From Bifidobacterium scardovii JCM 12489 = DSM 13734 (lineage in GTDB: Bacteria > Actinomycetota > Actinomycetes > Actinomycetales > Bifidobacteriaceae), in contig NZ_AP012331.1 of NCBI RefSeq assembly GCF_001042635.1, forward strand, positions 2,852,001 through 2,916,000: 64,000 nucleotides of DNA, given 5' to 3'. Each line of letters opens with the position of its first letter. Positions within the stretch are counted from its first letter, which is position 1. A program made the translations under genes and the position numbers. The notes under the pieces were generated by a model. It saw only the letters and a list, made by a program, of their open reading frames with translations, searched no databases and had not been told where the DNA came from. This document shows positions 17,040 to 25,625 of the stretch, piece after piece.

Positions 17040-17924
17040 TTACGCGAGGTTCCTCGAACGGATGGAAACGAGCCCCTGCGGGCGGAACTGCAGGAACACC
17101 ACGACGATCAGGAACACGGCAACCTGACCGATCGACGCGGATGTCGGCAGCTCGATCGCCGACTGGCACAGGCCCAGCACGAAGGATGCGATCACCGCGC
17201 CCTTGAGCTGGCCGACGCCGCCGGCCACGACCACCAGGAACGCCTGCACGATGAACGTCGTGCCGAAGTTGAAGCTGATCGAGTTGAGCAGGCTCAGCGC
17301 CACGCCGGCGATGCCGGCGATGCCGGAGCCGAGGAAGAAGGTGACGTGGTCGACGGTGCGCGTTGAGATGCCGGACACCTCGGCCAGGTCACGGTTTTCG
17401 GAGGTCGCGCGGATCTGGCGGCCGAGCGGCGTGAGTTTCAGGACCGCATACAGCGCGGCCACGCACACGACCGACAGGATGAAGATGAACAGGCGGCCGG
17501 CGGAGAAGCTGTAGCCGAACACCGTCACCGGGTTGGTCAGCGCCACGGGCGCCGAAGCGTACACCGGCGTCGCCCCGAATATGTCGCGGGCCAGCTGCTG
17601 CAGCACCAGCGATACACCGAAGGTCACCAGCAGCGTGTCCAGCGGGCGGTTGCGCATGCGCTCGAGCAGGGCAACGTCCAGCAGCAGGCCGAGCAGGCCG
17701 GAGACGCAGAATCCGACGATCAGCGCCACGGCCAGCGCCACGGTCTTGTTGCCGAACAGCGTGCTCATGACGTACGCGGTGTATGCGCCGGCCATCATGA
17801 ACTCGCCGTGGGCATTGTTGATCACGCCCATCTGGCCGAAGGTCAGCGACAACCCGAGGGCCGCCAGCAGCAGGATCGATCCGTTGGACAGACCTGCCAC
17901 GATCTGTGGGAATAGCATGTTCAT
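17040..17924 (-). CDS. urtB: Urea ABC transporter permease UrtB
   Basis: LivH-type membrane permease of 294 residues, with the family N-terminus QIVAGLSNGSILLLAALGLSLTFGQMGVINNAHGEFMMAGAY. Around eight membrane segments are visible. It forms the heterodimeric urea-translocating core with UrtC. GAGAGGA precedes the ATG at 17924. It lies 15 bases after urtA and 12 bases before urtC, consistent with a single operon. Confidence 0.95.
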   Translation of the reverse strand: MNMLFPQIVAGLSNGSILLLAALGLSLTFGQMGVINNAHGEFMMAGAYTAYVMSTLFGNKTVALAVALIVGFCVSGLLGLLLDVALLERMRNRPLDTLLVTFGVSLVLQQLARDIFGATPVYASAPVALTNPVTVFGYSFSAGRLFIFILSVVCVAALYAVLKLTPLGRQIRATSENRDLAEVSGISTRTVDHVTFFLGSGIAGIAGVALSLLNSISFNFGTTFIVQAFLVVVAGGVGQLKGAVIASFVLGLCQSAIELPTSASIGQVAVFLIVVVFLQFRPQGLVSIRSRNLA

Positions 17925-17939
17925 TGTGGCGTCCTCTCC

Positions 17940-19250
17940 TTAGTTGCTCGCGGAATCGCCGTCGGCGCCCGCGCTCAGGCTCTTCGCCCAGTCGTAGGTC
18001 TTCAGGTACGGATCGGGCTTGATCGGCCCGTCGGACTTCCACACGGTGTGAATGAGCTTGTCCTCGCCGATTTCGCCGATATAGGAGGTCTTGTAGATGT
18101 GGTGGTTCTCGCCGTCCACCTTGACCTTGCCCTCCGGCGCGTCGAAGGTGACCCCGTCCGCGGCGGCCTTGACCTTGTCCACGTCGAAGGACTTGGCCTT
18201 CTCGACCATGCCCTTCCACAGGTACACGGAGGTGTACGCCGATTCCATCGGGTCGGATGTCGGCCGGTTGGCCCCGTAGCGCGCCTTGAAGTTCTTGACG
18301 AAGGTCTTGTTCTGCGCGTTGTCGAGCGTTTGGTAGTAGTTCCATGCGGTCAGCTGGCCCTTAACGTTGTCGACGCCGATCGCGGAGACCTCCTCCTCGG
18401 CGATCGACATCGAGATCACCGGGGTGGTCTCGGCCTTCAGCCCGGAGGCCTTGTATTCCTTGAAGAACGCGACGTTGGAATCGCCGTTCAGCGTGTTGAC
18501 GACCGCGTCGGCGCCGGAGAACTTGAGCTTGTTGACGATGGTGGTGAAGTCGGTGGAGCCCATCGGCGTGTATTCCTCGCCGACGACCTCCATGCCGTTG
18601 CCTTCGGCGTACGCCTTGACCACGCGGTTCGCGGTCTGCGGGAACACGTAGTCGGAGCCGACCAGAAACAGCTTCTTGTAGCCCTTTTCCTTGAGGTAGT
18701 CGAGCGCCGGCACGATCTGCTGGTTCGGCGCCGCCCCGGAGTAGAAGATGTTCGGGCTGGCCTCCATGCCCTCGTACTGCAGCGGGTAGAACAGCAGCGC
18801 ATTATCGGCCTCGAACACCGGCAGCATGGCCTTGCGCGAGGAGCTGGTCCAGCCGCCGAACACCGCGGCCACGCATTCCTTCTCGATCAGGGTCTTGGCC
18901 TTTTCGGCGAATACGGCCGGCTCGGATTTGCCGTCCTGCTGCACCACCTTGAGCTGCTTGCCCAGTACGCCGCCCTTCGCGTTGATCTCGTCGACGGCCA
19001 TGTGCAGCGAGTCGCTGACCGTCTGCTCGGAAATCGCCATCGTGCCGGACAGCGAATTCACGAAGCCGATTTTGATGGTGTCTCCCGACGTGTCCACGCA
19101 TGACGAGGCCGTGCTGGCGGCCGTCGTGCTGTTCTTGTCGGCGGCTTCCTTCTCGGCGACCGTCCTGCCCCATCCGCAGCCGCTGGTGGACAGCACTGCG
19201 GCTACGGCGCACAGCGCCGCGGCTACTCTGATCCGTTGTAATGTGGCCAT
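17940..19250 (-). CDS. urtA: Urea ABC transporter substrate-binding lipoprotein UrtA
   Basis: Periplasmic-binding-protein-like receptor for urea, tethered to the membrane as a lipoprotein. The start at 19250 gives a signal peptide with basic LQRIRV, a hydrophobic Ala-rich core and a Cys at residue 24 (TSGC, a slightly weak lipobox). The mature part begins with a Ser/Thr linker, then IKIGFVNSLSGTMAISE, GGWTSSSRKAMLPVFE and FYPLQYEGMEASPNIFYSGAAPNQQ, all typical of UrtA. The 436-residue length fits. The frame is open to 19349 but lacks family similarity there, and GAGGAAGAGGA precedes 19250. It is the first gene of urtABCDE and is not adjacent to the urease genes. Confidence 0.95.
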   Translation of the reverse strand: MATLQRIRVAAALCAVAAVLSTSGCGWGRTVAEKEAADKNSTTAASTASSCVDTSGDTIKIGFVNSLSGTMAISEQTVSDSLHMAVDEINAKGGVLGKQLKVVQQDGKSEPAVFAEKAKTLIEKECVAAVFGGWTSSSRKAMLPVFEADNALLFYPLQYEGMEASPNIFYSGAAPNQQIVPALDYLKEKGYKKLFLVGSDYVFPQTANRVVKAYAEGNGMEVVGEEYTPMGSTDFTTIVNKLKFSGADAVVNTLNGDSNVAFFKEYKASGLKAETTPVISMSIAEEEVSAIGVDNVKGQLTAWNYYQTLDNAQNKTFVKNFKARYGANRPTSDPMESAYTSVYLWKGMVEKAKSFDVDKVKAAADGVTFDAPEGKVKVDGENHHIYKTSYIGEIGEDKLIHTVWKSDGPIKPDPYLKTYDWAKSLSAGADGDSASN

Positions 19251-19491
19251 ACGTCCTCTTCCTCTCGCGTAAGACTCACGTCGATTTCGGCGAGACAAAG
19301 AATGACAGCGGATGGTTGATTTTCGGTTGCCCGTGTGTTTCCGATTCATCTCAAGCGTGACGAGCAGGTTACGTAGGCGGCCGCGGAGACCGAGCCGATT
19401 CCCCGGAATACCGCCGATTCCTGGCCGTCAATCGGTGCGGGGGTACGGCCGCCGCCGCACGTTCGCGCGGCTCGTAGTACGCTTGTGAATC

Positions 19492-20133
19492 ATGGAGTTA
19501 CATGTTCTGAACCACCCGTTGGTGGACCACAAGCTGACCGTCCTGCGCGACAAGGACACGTCATCCGCCACATTCCGCGAGCTCGTCACCGAGCTGGTCA
19601 TGTTGGAGGCCTACGAAGCGACGCGCAATCTCGATGTCGTCGACAAGCCGATCGAAACGCCGGTCGCGCCCATGGTCGGCAAGCACATCGCCGATCCGGC
19701 CCCGATCATCGTCCCCGTGCTGCGCGCCGGACTGGGCATGCTCGACGGCATGACCAAGATGATCCCCACCGCCGAGGTCGGATTCCTGGGCATGAAGCGC
19801 GACGAGGAGCACCCGACCCAGCAGATCACCTATGCGAACCGTCTGCCGGAGAACCTGGACGGCCGCCAGTGCTTCCTCATCGACCCGATGCTCGCCACCG
19901 GCGGCACGCTGGCGTCCGCCACGCATTACCTGGCCGAGCGCGGCGCGAAGGACGTCACCGCGGTGTGCATCATCGCGGCGCCGGAGGGCATCGAATTCGT
20001 CAAGAAGACCATCGATCCGTCCATCGACTTCAAGATCGTGGTCTGCGCCGTCGACGAGAAGCTCAACGACAAGGCATACATCGTGCCGGGTCTGGGCGAC
20101 GCCGGCGACCGCCTGTACGGCGTGATCGACTGA
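19492..20133 (+). CDS. upp: Uracil phosphoribosyltransferase
   Basis: Cytoplasmic salvage enzyme that makes UMP from uracil and PRPP. The 213-residue sequence has all family landmarks: the MELHVLNHPLVDHKLTVLRD opening, VPVLRAGLGMLDGM, the PRPP-binding IDPMLATGGTLASA near residue 130, and the closing YIVPGLGDAGDRLYG. It is divergent from urtA, with 241 bases between them holding both promoters, and appears monocistronic. Confidence 0.98.
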   Translation: MELHVLNHPLVDHKLTVLRDKDTSSATFRELVTELVMLEAYEATRNLDVVDKPIETPVAPMVGKHIADPAPIIVPVLRAGLGMLDGMTKMIPTAEVGFLGMKRDEEHPTQQITYANRLPENLDGRQCFLIDPMLATGGTLASATHYLAERGAKDVTAVCIIAAPEGIEFVKKTIDPSIDFKIVVCAVDEKLNDKAYIVPGLGDAGDRLYGVID

Positions 20134-20142
20134 GGCGCGTTT

Positions 20143-20289
20143 CGGCTAGTATCCTGCGTCGTAAGTTCATGCGTTCTATCTGGCTCCCCTCTATGAGGGG
20201 AGCATTACCACGAACGCCTGAATCAAGCCGATTCGCATGCTCTCCCCTCAGTCGGCTACGCCGACAGCTCCCCTCAGAGAGGGGAGCCA
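20143..20289. repeat. Composite palindromic repeat downstream of upp
   Basis: The order is GCTAGTATCCTGCGTCGTAAG, the hairpin TGGCTCCCCT-ctat-GAGGGGAGCA, about 38 bases of linker, then CTCCCCTCA with the stem GTCGGC-tac-GCCGAC and AGCTCCCCTC/GAGGGGAGCCA. The linker recurs inverted at 55150-55190, and the leading 20 bases recur at 25418. It may also terminate upp and the facing phosphodiesterase gene. Confidence 0.75.
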
Positions 20290-20334
20290 AATATGACAAG
20301 GCGCGGAACCGATTGGGTTTCGCGCCGAATTCGA

Positions 20335-21378
20335 TCAGCGGTCCGGAACGAACGCCTCGAAGATGTGGTGGTCGAACCAATCGTCACACTGGGCCAGCTC
20401 GTCGCTGCTGCGCACGGTCCACGAGACCGGTACCGCGCCCATCGCACGCGCGAGGCGCATCTGCGGGCTGTTGCCGCCGCTCCAGTCGTACGCGATGAAG
20501 TCGGGGCGCGAGATCCAGTCGAAGATCAGCAGTCCGGCGGCCCACTCCTTGAGGCCGGCCTCCTCGAGCGACGGCCCCCAGGCCAGCTGGCCGCGGCATA
20601 CCTCGGGGCGGTGATCCGCATACCAGTGCACGGCCGCCGGGTTGAAGGACTCGACCACATACGGGCCGTCGTAGGCCTGCAGCAGCGCGTCGCCCTTCTC
20701 CATCAGCTCCTCATCGCGCGGACCCCACGCCGAATTGTCGTCGAACTTGTATTCCACGATCAGCGGCGCGCGGCCGGCCACGACATCGAGCACGTCGGAG
20801 AACAGCGGCACATGCTGGTAGTACCCGGACGGCGCGTTGAGGGGCGTCGCCATCGACTCCGGATCGTCGGAACCGGGCAGCGCCGACGCCACGGCCGCGC
20901 CGGAGGCATCGTTGGGGAACAGCGGGATCCGGGTCAGCTCGTCATAGGTCAGATCCGCGATGCGGCGGGGGTCTCCCGCCACACGCATCAGATCGGGATC
21001 ATGCACGACCACGACCTGATCGTCGGCGGTCAGCTGCAGATCCAGCTCGATGCCGTATCCGGCCTCGCACGCGGCCGCGAACGACGCCAGGGAATTCTCC
21101 GGCGCGATCGGCCCGGAAACCGAAGCGTCCCCATACCCGGCCTTGATGGCCATGCGGCGGGCCAAAGCCACATATTCGCCGCTTTCCACCGCATACTGCG
21201 CGGTCAGGCCGGAACCCGCATCGTGCAGGCCGCGGTGCGCGTACCAGACATCCGGAATGGACGGCACGAAGTTGCGCTGCTTGTCGGAGAACGAACGCGG
21301 CTTGATGGCCCAGGCGGCCGCCCCCGCGGTCAGCGCGCCACCGATCAGGATCTTTTTCAGGAATTTGTTGGATGCCAT
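20335..21378 (-). CDS. Glycerophosphodiester phosphodiesterase family protein
   Basis: Hydrolyses glycerophosphodiesters, or a related polyol-phosphate link, to an alcohol and glycerol 3-phosphate. The catalytic set is visible: H48-R49-G50 (AHRG), E94 in PENS, E111 and D113 in GIELDLQL and H126 in VVVHDPD. An N-terminal hydrophobic segment near residues 9-25 (ILIGGALTAGAAAWAI) suggests membrane anchoring or export. About 60 residues between HRG and PENS form an insertion longer than usual. The strong AAGGAGG Shine-Dalgarno supports the ATG at 21378. It is monocistronic, divergent from the LacI gene, and could act on envelope polymers such as teichoic-acid-like glycerol phosphate. Confidence 0.9.
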   Translation of the reverse strand: MASNKFLKKILIGGALTAGAAAWAIKPRSFSDKQRNFVPSIPDVWYAHRGLHDAGSGLTAQYAVESGEYVALARRMAIKAGYGDASVSGPIAPENSLASFAAACEAGYGIELDLQLTADDQVVVVHDPDLMRVAGDPRRIADLTYDELTRIPLFPNDASGAAVASALPGSDDPESMATPLNAPSGYYQHVPLFSDVLDVVAGRAPLIVEYKFDDNSAWGPRDEELMEKGDALLQAYDGPYVVESFNPAAVHWYADHRPEVCRGQLAWGPSLEEAGLKEWAAGLLIFDWISRPDFIAYDWSGGNSPQMRLARAMGAVPVSWTVRSSDELAQCDDWFDHHIFEAFVPDR

Positions 21379-21491
21379 GGCATTCCTCCTTGTTCCCTTA
21401 CGAGCCTAGCCTACGGGCGGGGCAAGCGTCCGGCGCGTACGCCGTACGCGGACGGACGGATCCCGGCCGGGAACGACCGGTTGGCAATCAG

Positions 21492-21652
21492 GCGAAAATG
21501 CGAAAACTGCGAGAAAACTCGCATCGACCACCCCGCCCCTCCCCTTCGCGAACCACTGCGCATTTCCCACTGTTTCCTTACTAACAACTAGGATTCCGCC
21601 ATACAACTCCCCCGCGCAAATTTCTTTCATTTAGCGTACTTTTATTTTCGCA
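21492..21652. promoter_or_regulatory. TGCGAAAA-type operator cluster upstream of the first LacI regulator
   Basis: GCGAAAATGCGAAAAC at 21492-21507 is followed by the perfect inverted repeat TGCGAG-AAAA-CTCGCA (21508-21523). A further TTTTCGCA lies at 21645-21652, close to the regulator start. The same octamer occurs upstream of the second LacI gene, so these are probable binding sites for one or both regulators. Confidence 0.6.
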
Positions 21653-21703
21653 TTTTTCCCATGGCGCACTATACTGGTGATAATCAACCGAAGGGATATG
21701 CCG

Positions 21704-22744
21704 ATGAGCACCGTTCAGCCCCAGCCCTATGCGCAGCCACCTTCCCGCAAAAGCACGCTGGCCGACGTCGCCGCGGCCGCCGGCGTCTCACTGGCCACGG
21801 CTTCAAAGGCGCTGAACCGCCAACCCCGCGTCAGCGACGCGACGCGGCGCAAGGTGCTGGACGCCGCGCAGGAGCTCGGCTACATCACTGCTACGGGAAC
21901 ATCGGCCGCCCCCGGCGAGCGCAGCGGTTCGATCGGCGTCATCACCTCGGATCTGGTCGGCCGGTGGAGCATCCCGATCCTGCTTGGCGCCGAGGACGAG
22001 CTTGGCGCCACCTCGAACACCGTGCTGCTCAACAACGCGCGCGGAGACGCGCAGTTGGAACGCAACGGCTTGGAATTCTTCGCCTCGAAAAACGTCGACG
22101 GCATCCTGATCGCCGGCCAGGAGACCAATCCGCGCCCTTCGTTGCGCAATGTGGTCGACGTGCCGCTGGTGTACGCCTATGCGCCCAGCGAAGACCCCGA
22201 CGAGTGCTCGGTGACCTGCGACAACGTGCAGGCCGGGCGCCTAGCCGTCGAGCACCTGATCTCCTGCGGCAAACGGCGTATCGCGATCATCGGCGGCAAC
22301 GAGACCTTCGACGCGGCCACCGATCGCCTCAAAGGCACGATGCAGGCGCTGCACGACGCGCATCTGGAACCGGTCGGCCCGGTCCGCTTCAACGAATGGT
22401 CGGAAGCTTGGGGCAGGGCCGCGACCCGGCTGCTGCTCGACCAGCATCTCGAATTCGACGGCGTGGTCTGCCAGAACGATCAGATCGCGCGCGGCTGCCT
22501 GACGATTCTCAGGCAGGCCGGATTGGAGATCCCGCGCGATGTGGCGGTGATCGGCCACGACGACTGGCAGGTGCTCACGCTTGATTCCGTGCCACCGCTG
22601 ACCTCGATCGTCAATCCAACCGAGGAAATCGGCCATGTCGCCGCGCGCAAGCTGTTGGACGCGATCAACGGGCGCCCTCACCACGGCATCGAATACATGC
22701 CGTGCCGCGTGGTGCAGCGCGAATCCACGCTACCGCTGCGATAA
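21704..22744 (+). CDS. LacI-family transcriptional regulator (first paralogue), hinge motif altered
   Basis: A sugar-responsive repressor-type protein of 346 residues. The helix-turn-helix TLADVAAAAGVSLATASKAL occupies about residues 18-37. The ligand-binding domain follows from about residue 75, with IGVITSD, a TNPRPS substrate-pocket-like turn and VIGHDDW near the end. The usual hinge helix of the family (a Pro-Asn followed by Ala-Arg-x-Leu) is missing and replaced by TATGTSAAPGERSG. The ATG at 21704 has AAGGG eight bases upstream. It is strongly similar to the regulator at 29584, and both flank the arabinofuranosidase and ABC genes, so a role in arabino-oligosaccharide control is inferred. 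Confidence 0.88.
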   Translation: MSTVQPQPYAQPPSRKSTLADVAAAAGVSLATASKALNRQPRVSDATRRKVLDAAQELGYITATGTSAAPGERSGSIGVITSDLVGRWSIPILLGAEDELGATSNTVLLNNARGDAQLERNGLEFFASKNVDGILIAGQETNPRPSLRNVVDVPLVYAYAPSEDPDECSVTCDNVQAGRLAVEHLISCGKRRIAIIGGNETFDAATDRLKGTMQALHDAHLEPVGPVRFNEWSEAWGRAATRLLLDQHLEFDGVVCQNDQIARGCLTILRQAGLEIPRDVAVIGHDDWQVLTLDSVPPLTSIVNPTEEIGHVAARKLLDAINGRPHHGIEYMPCRVVQRESTLPLR

Positions 22745-22766
22745 CGCCTCGGCGCATACGGAACTG

Positions 22767-22946
22767 GTGGTCTGTCTCGCAAATGATCGAGTAGTCGATC
22801 CTCCCTCTGTCGGGAGGTGGCGCATAGCGCCGGAGGGTGGTCGGATACTTGATGTTGCAGCGTTTTTGGCCACCCCCCAGTCGGCTGCGCCGACAGCCCC
22901 CGCCGGCGGGGGCGCAAACCACTGCATTATTTGCGAGACAGACCAC
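22767..22946. repeat. Inverted-repeat element, type 1, copy 1 (MITE-like)
   Basis: A 180-bp unit bounded by a perfect 18-bp terminal inverted repeat, GTGGTCTGTCTCGCAAAT and its complement. Inside are several hairpins, including GTCGGC-tgc-GCCGAC and CCCCCGCCGGCGGGGG. No coding sequence is credible. The last 120 or so bases recur in the same orientation at 54873-55094. It could be a non-autonomous mobile element or a structured RNA. Confidence 0.7.
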
Positions 22947-22992
22947 TAGGTCACGGAGCCGGGCCGATTCCACCACAATTGCGCAGTAACCC

Positions 22993-23100
22993 CGAGTTGT
23001 CGGTGCACGAGGTCCGAGAACAACCGTGATATAACGATACAGCAACGCCGTATTACGCCATACAACCGGTTGCTATACTTCCCCACGCACCGACAACTCG
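22993..23100. repeat. Inverted-repeat element, type 2, copy 1
   Basis: Exactly 108 bp bounded by a perfect 14-bp inverted repeat, CGAGTTGTCGGTGC. It contains the palindrome CAACCGGTTG near the right end. A second unit of identical length and ends lies at 54725-54832 in opposite orientation. It sits 46 bases to the right of the type 1 element. Confidence 0.7.
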
Positions 23101-23226
23101 ATGCCCCGCAGCATTCACGCACGCACAGACAAGAAATATCGCATCCAATTCATCCGGCATTGTATGGAATAAAACCATATCCTCACATGCTTCACCCATG
23201 AATGCGCACATATCGCCATAAACGCA

Positions 23227-23253
23227 CGAAGCTCCCTCGTTGAGGGAGCTTCG
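23227..23253 (-). terminator. Terminator after GH127 gene
   Basis: CGAAGCTCCCTC-gtt-GAGGGAGCTTCG is a perfect 12-bp stem about 60 bases past the arabinofuranosidase stop. The 126 bases between it and the type 2 repeat hold nothing recognised. Confidence 0.75.
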
Positions 23254-23315
23254 GATGAGATTCGGGCCGATATCACGCCGGCGGGCATGCCGTCAGAGGC
23301 GGCCGCGCATCGCCG

Positions 23316-25289
23316 TCAGCGCTTGCGCAGCCACACGCGCATGCCGCCCAGGGTACGATTGGCCCACGAGTAGTACGGCACCAGCTTCACCGTGACGGAT
23401 TCCTCGGCGAGCGGCTCGTCGGCGGACGCATACAGCGGCGCGTCTTCGGAGTCCTCGGCTTCGCGCGAGCCGGGCACGCTTACGGTCTCCACGCCACCCA
23501 GCAGATCGGGTTCGAATGCGGCCTGCGCCTTGGCGGCATCGGCATCGACCGCATAGCGCCACAGCTCACCCGGGTTGTCGGCTTCCTCGGCGCAGTAGAC
23601 CAGAGGCCCGCGCATCACGGCCACCTGGCCGGCGTCGACGCGCACGCGGCTGTTGGCGCGCAGGAACTTGACCGACATATCCACATCGAGCGTGATCTCC
23701 AGCGCGTCGCCGGGCTGCACGTCGAAGTAGGAGAATCCATCGGCCAGTTCCGGATTCACCTCCGCGCCGTCGAGCTTCAGCGTGTAGTCGGCGAGCGACC
23801 AGCCCGGCACGCGCACGCCGAACCGCACCGGAGCAACGGCTTCGGCCGGCAGGGCAACGCGGTAGGCGATATGGCCCTCCCACGGGAAGTTCGACTCCTG
23901 CACCACGGTCAGCCCGGAATCGAACGACGCCTCGTTGGCGATGAACTGGTGGCTGAGCACGGTGCTCCCGCCGTCGCGCTCGGTGTAGATGTAGCGGTCG
24001 ACGGAGGCGATCAGGCGCGCGATGTTGGCCGGGCAGCAGGCGCAGCCGAACCAGTCGACGCGGTGAGACAGCACATGGTGGCGGTCGGGGTTGGCCAGAC
24101 CGGCCGGCTCCGATTCGAGCGGGTTCACGTAGTAGTACTGCTTGCCGTCGAGCGAGATGCCCGCGATCGCGCCGTTGAACAGCTGCTTCTCCAGCACGTC
24201 GGCGTACTCGCCCTTCGGCTCCAGCTCAAGCATCTGGCTCGCGAACATGCTCATGGACACGGATGCGCAGGTTTCGCCGTACATCGTGTCGTTCGGCAGA
24301 TCGTAGTCGTAGGTGAACGACTCGCCGACATGCGTGGATCCGATGGCGCCGGTGATGTACATGCGGCGGGTGACGATGTTCTTCCAGAAACGCTTGGCCG
24401 TGTCGATCAGCCCCTGGTCACCGAGCAGCCGGCCCACATGCGCCACGCCGGTGCACAGATAGCCGACGCGCACGGCGTGGCCGTCCGCGGTCTGCTGGTC
24501 GCGCACGGGCTGGGCGGCTTGGAAATAGGTGGGCTTGTAGAAGCCGAGGTCGGGGAAGATGTTGTCGCCGTGCATGGCCTCGAGCTGCTTGGCATAGAAC
24601 CGAGGGTCCTGGCCGCGCACGTCGATGAGGTACCGGGCAAGCGACAAGTACCGTTCCTCGCCGGTCTCCTCATACAGTTTGGCAAGGGCGAGCTCGATTT
24701 CGGGGTGACCGTCGGCGCCGTGGATCTTGCCGTCCTCGGGACCGAAGTTGGCGTCCAGACAGTCGGCCATCTTTCGGGCGATATCAAGGGCCTGCTCATT
24801 GCCGGTCACCTGATGGTAGGCGACGGCGGCCTCGATGTAATGGCCCATGACGTACATCTCATGGCTCTGCTGGATCATGCTGAAGCGCGGGCGCTTCGCC
24901 CAGATGCCGGAGCGAATCTGGTACGGGGTGCTCAGATAGCCGTCCGGCTGCTGGGCGCGGGCGATCAGATCGACCGTACGGTCGCACAGCGCCTTGAGCT
25001 CTGGGTCGGGATGGTAGGCCAGCGCATAGGCGGCCTCCTCCAGCCACTTGTAGACGTCGGAGTCCTGGAAGACCATGCCGTGGAATACGTCGTCGATCTC
25101 GCCGGCCGCGACCTTGAAATTGGCGACCGCATAGCTCTTGTTATCGGACAGCTGGTTGCCGGCCGGGTCATCCGGGACCGTGGTATCGATCTCGTCGTTC
25201 ATCACGCCCCACTGATAGGGGATGACCGACTCGACGATCTGGTCGCGACGCTGCTTCCAGAACGGGGAAGTGATGGTGATATGTGTCAT
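23316..25289 (-). CDS. GH127 beta-L-arabinofuranosidase (HypBA1-like)
   Basis: Releases L-arabinose from beta-linked arabinofuranosides such as those on hydroxyproline-rich plant glycoproteins. The 657-residue protein has the zinc-thiolate active site in the right places: E323, E339 and C341 in YGETCAS, and C418-C419 in GCACCPAN, each one residue off the published HypBA1 positions as I recall them. The opening ITITSPFWKQRRDQIVESVIPYQW and the HHIEAA-type (VMGHYIEAAVAYHQVTG) helix fit the (alpha/alpha)6 barrel. No signal peptide is present, so it acts on imported sugar. The ATG at 25289 has AAGGAA upstream. It lies downstream of the ABC importer, in the same direction, separated by about 520 bases of repeats. 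Confidence 0.95.
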   Translation of the reverse strand: MTHITITSPFWKQRRDQIVESVIPYQWGVMNDEIDTTVPDDPAGNQLSDNKSYAVANFKVAAGEIDDVFHGMVFQDSDVYKWLEEAAYALAYHPDPELKALCDRTVDLIARAQQPDGYLSTPYQIRSGIWAKRPRFSMIQQSHEMYVMGHYIEAAVAYHQVTGNEQALDIARKMADCLDANFGPEDGKIHGADGHPEIELALAKLYEETGEERYLSLARYLIDVRGQDPRFYAKQLEAMHGDNIFPDLGFYKPTYFQAAQPVRDQQTADGHAVRVGYLCTGVAHVGRLLGDQGLIDTAKRFWKNIVTRRMYITGAIGSTHVGESFTYDYDLPNDTMYGETCASVSMSMFASQMLELEPKGEYADVLEKQLFNGAIAGISLDGKQYYYVNPLESEPAGLANPDRHHVLSHRVDWFGCACCPANIARLIASVDRYIYTERDGGSTVLSHQFIANEASFDSGLTVVQESNFPWEGHIAYRVALPAEAVAPVRFGVRVPGWSLADYTLKLDGAEVNPELADGFSYFDVQPGDALEITLDVDMSVKFLRANSRVRVDAGQVAVMRGPLVYCAEEADNPGELWRYAVDADAAKAQAAFEPDLLGGVETVSVPGSREAEDSEDAPLYASADEPLAEESVTVKLVPYYSWANRTLGGMRVWLRKR

Positions 25290-25323
25290 GTGTGTTCCTT
25301 GGTAGAGAGGGGTGTTGGCTCTC

Positions 25324-25332
25324 GGGGGGGGG
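25324..25332. repeat. Nine-G homopolymer upstream of GH127
   Basis: Nine consecutive G on the + strand (C on the coding strand) lie 35 bases before the GH127 start codon. Runs of this length are prone to slippage and could alter promoter spacing or leader structure. Confidence 0.5.
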
Positions 25333-25417
25333 CGACGCTGCGGGATGGGCCGGATTGCAAGCTGTGGTTGCACGAGTTGAGGAGGATTGGCGTGCAAACG
25401 AACTGAGAGAAGAACCT

Positions 25418-25479
25418 AGCATCCCGCGTCGTAAGTTCGTTTTCTATGTCTGGCTCCCCTCTGGAGGGGAGCCAGACAT
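25418..25479. repeat. Palindromic repeat with conserved leader, upstream of GH127
   Basis: CTAGCATCCCGCGTCGTAAG matches the leader of the repeat at 20146. It is followed by a perfect 16-bp stem, ATGTCTGGCTCCCCTC, two bases, and the complement. It forms an exceptionally stable hairpin in the GH127 leader region. Confidence 0.7.
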
Positions 25480-25625
25480 GGTGGACGAATTAAATAATGC
25501 AGGGTATCGAGACCAACTTTGGCGTGGCGCCTCCTCCGGCCCCTGCAACTGCGGACTCGACTTCGGCGAGGCCTTAATCTGGCTCCGGGCTCGCCCTGTG
25601 GCGGCGGCCCCTACGCCGGGAGCCT

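Noticed and set aside
15858..17366. 502-codon + strand frame opposite urtC and urtB
   Set aside because: His/Arg/Asp/Glu-rich low-complexity translation and no start signal; the urt genes are certain.
22767..22946. CRISPR array or insertion sequence
   Set aside because: There are no regularly spaced repeats with unique spacers, and no transposase gene; only inverted ends and hairpins are seen.
22665..23045. Small open frames across the inverted-repeat elements
   Set aside because: They overlap the terminal repeats and hairpins, have no start signals, and translate to Arg/Pro/Gly-rich sequence.
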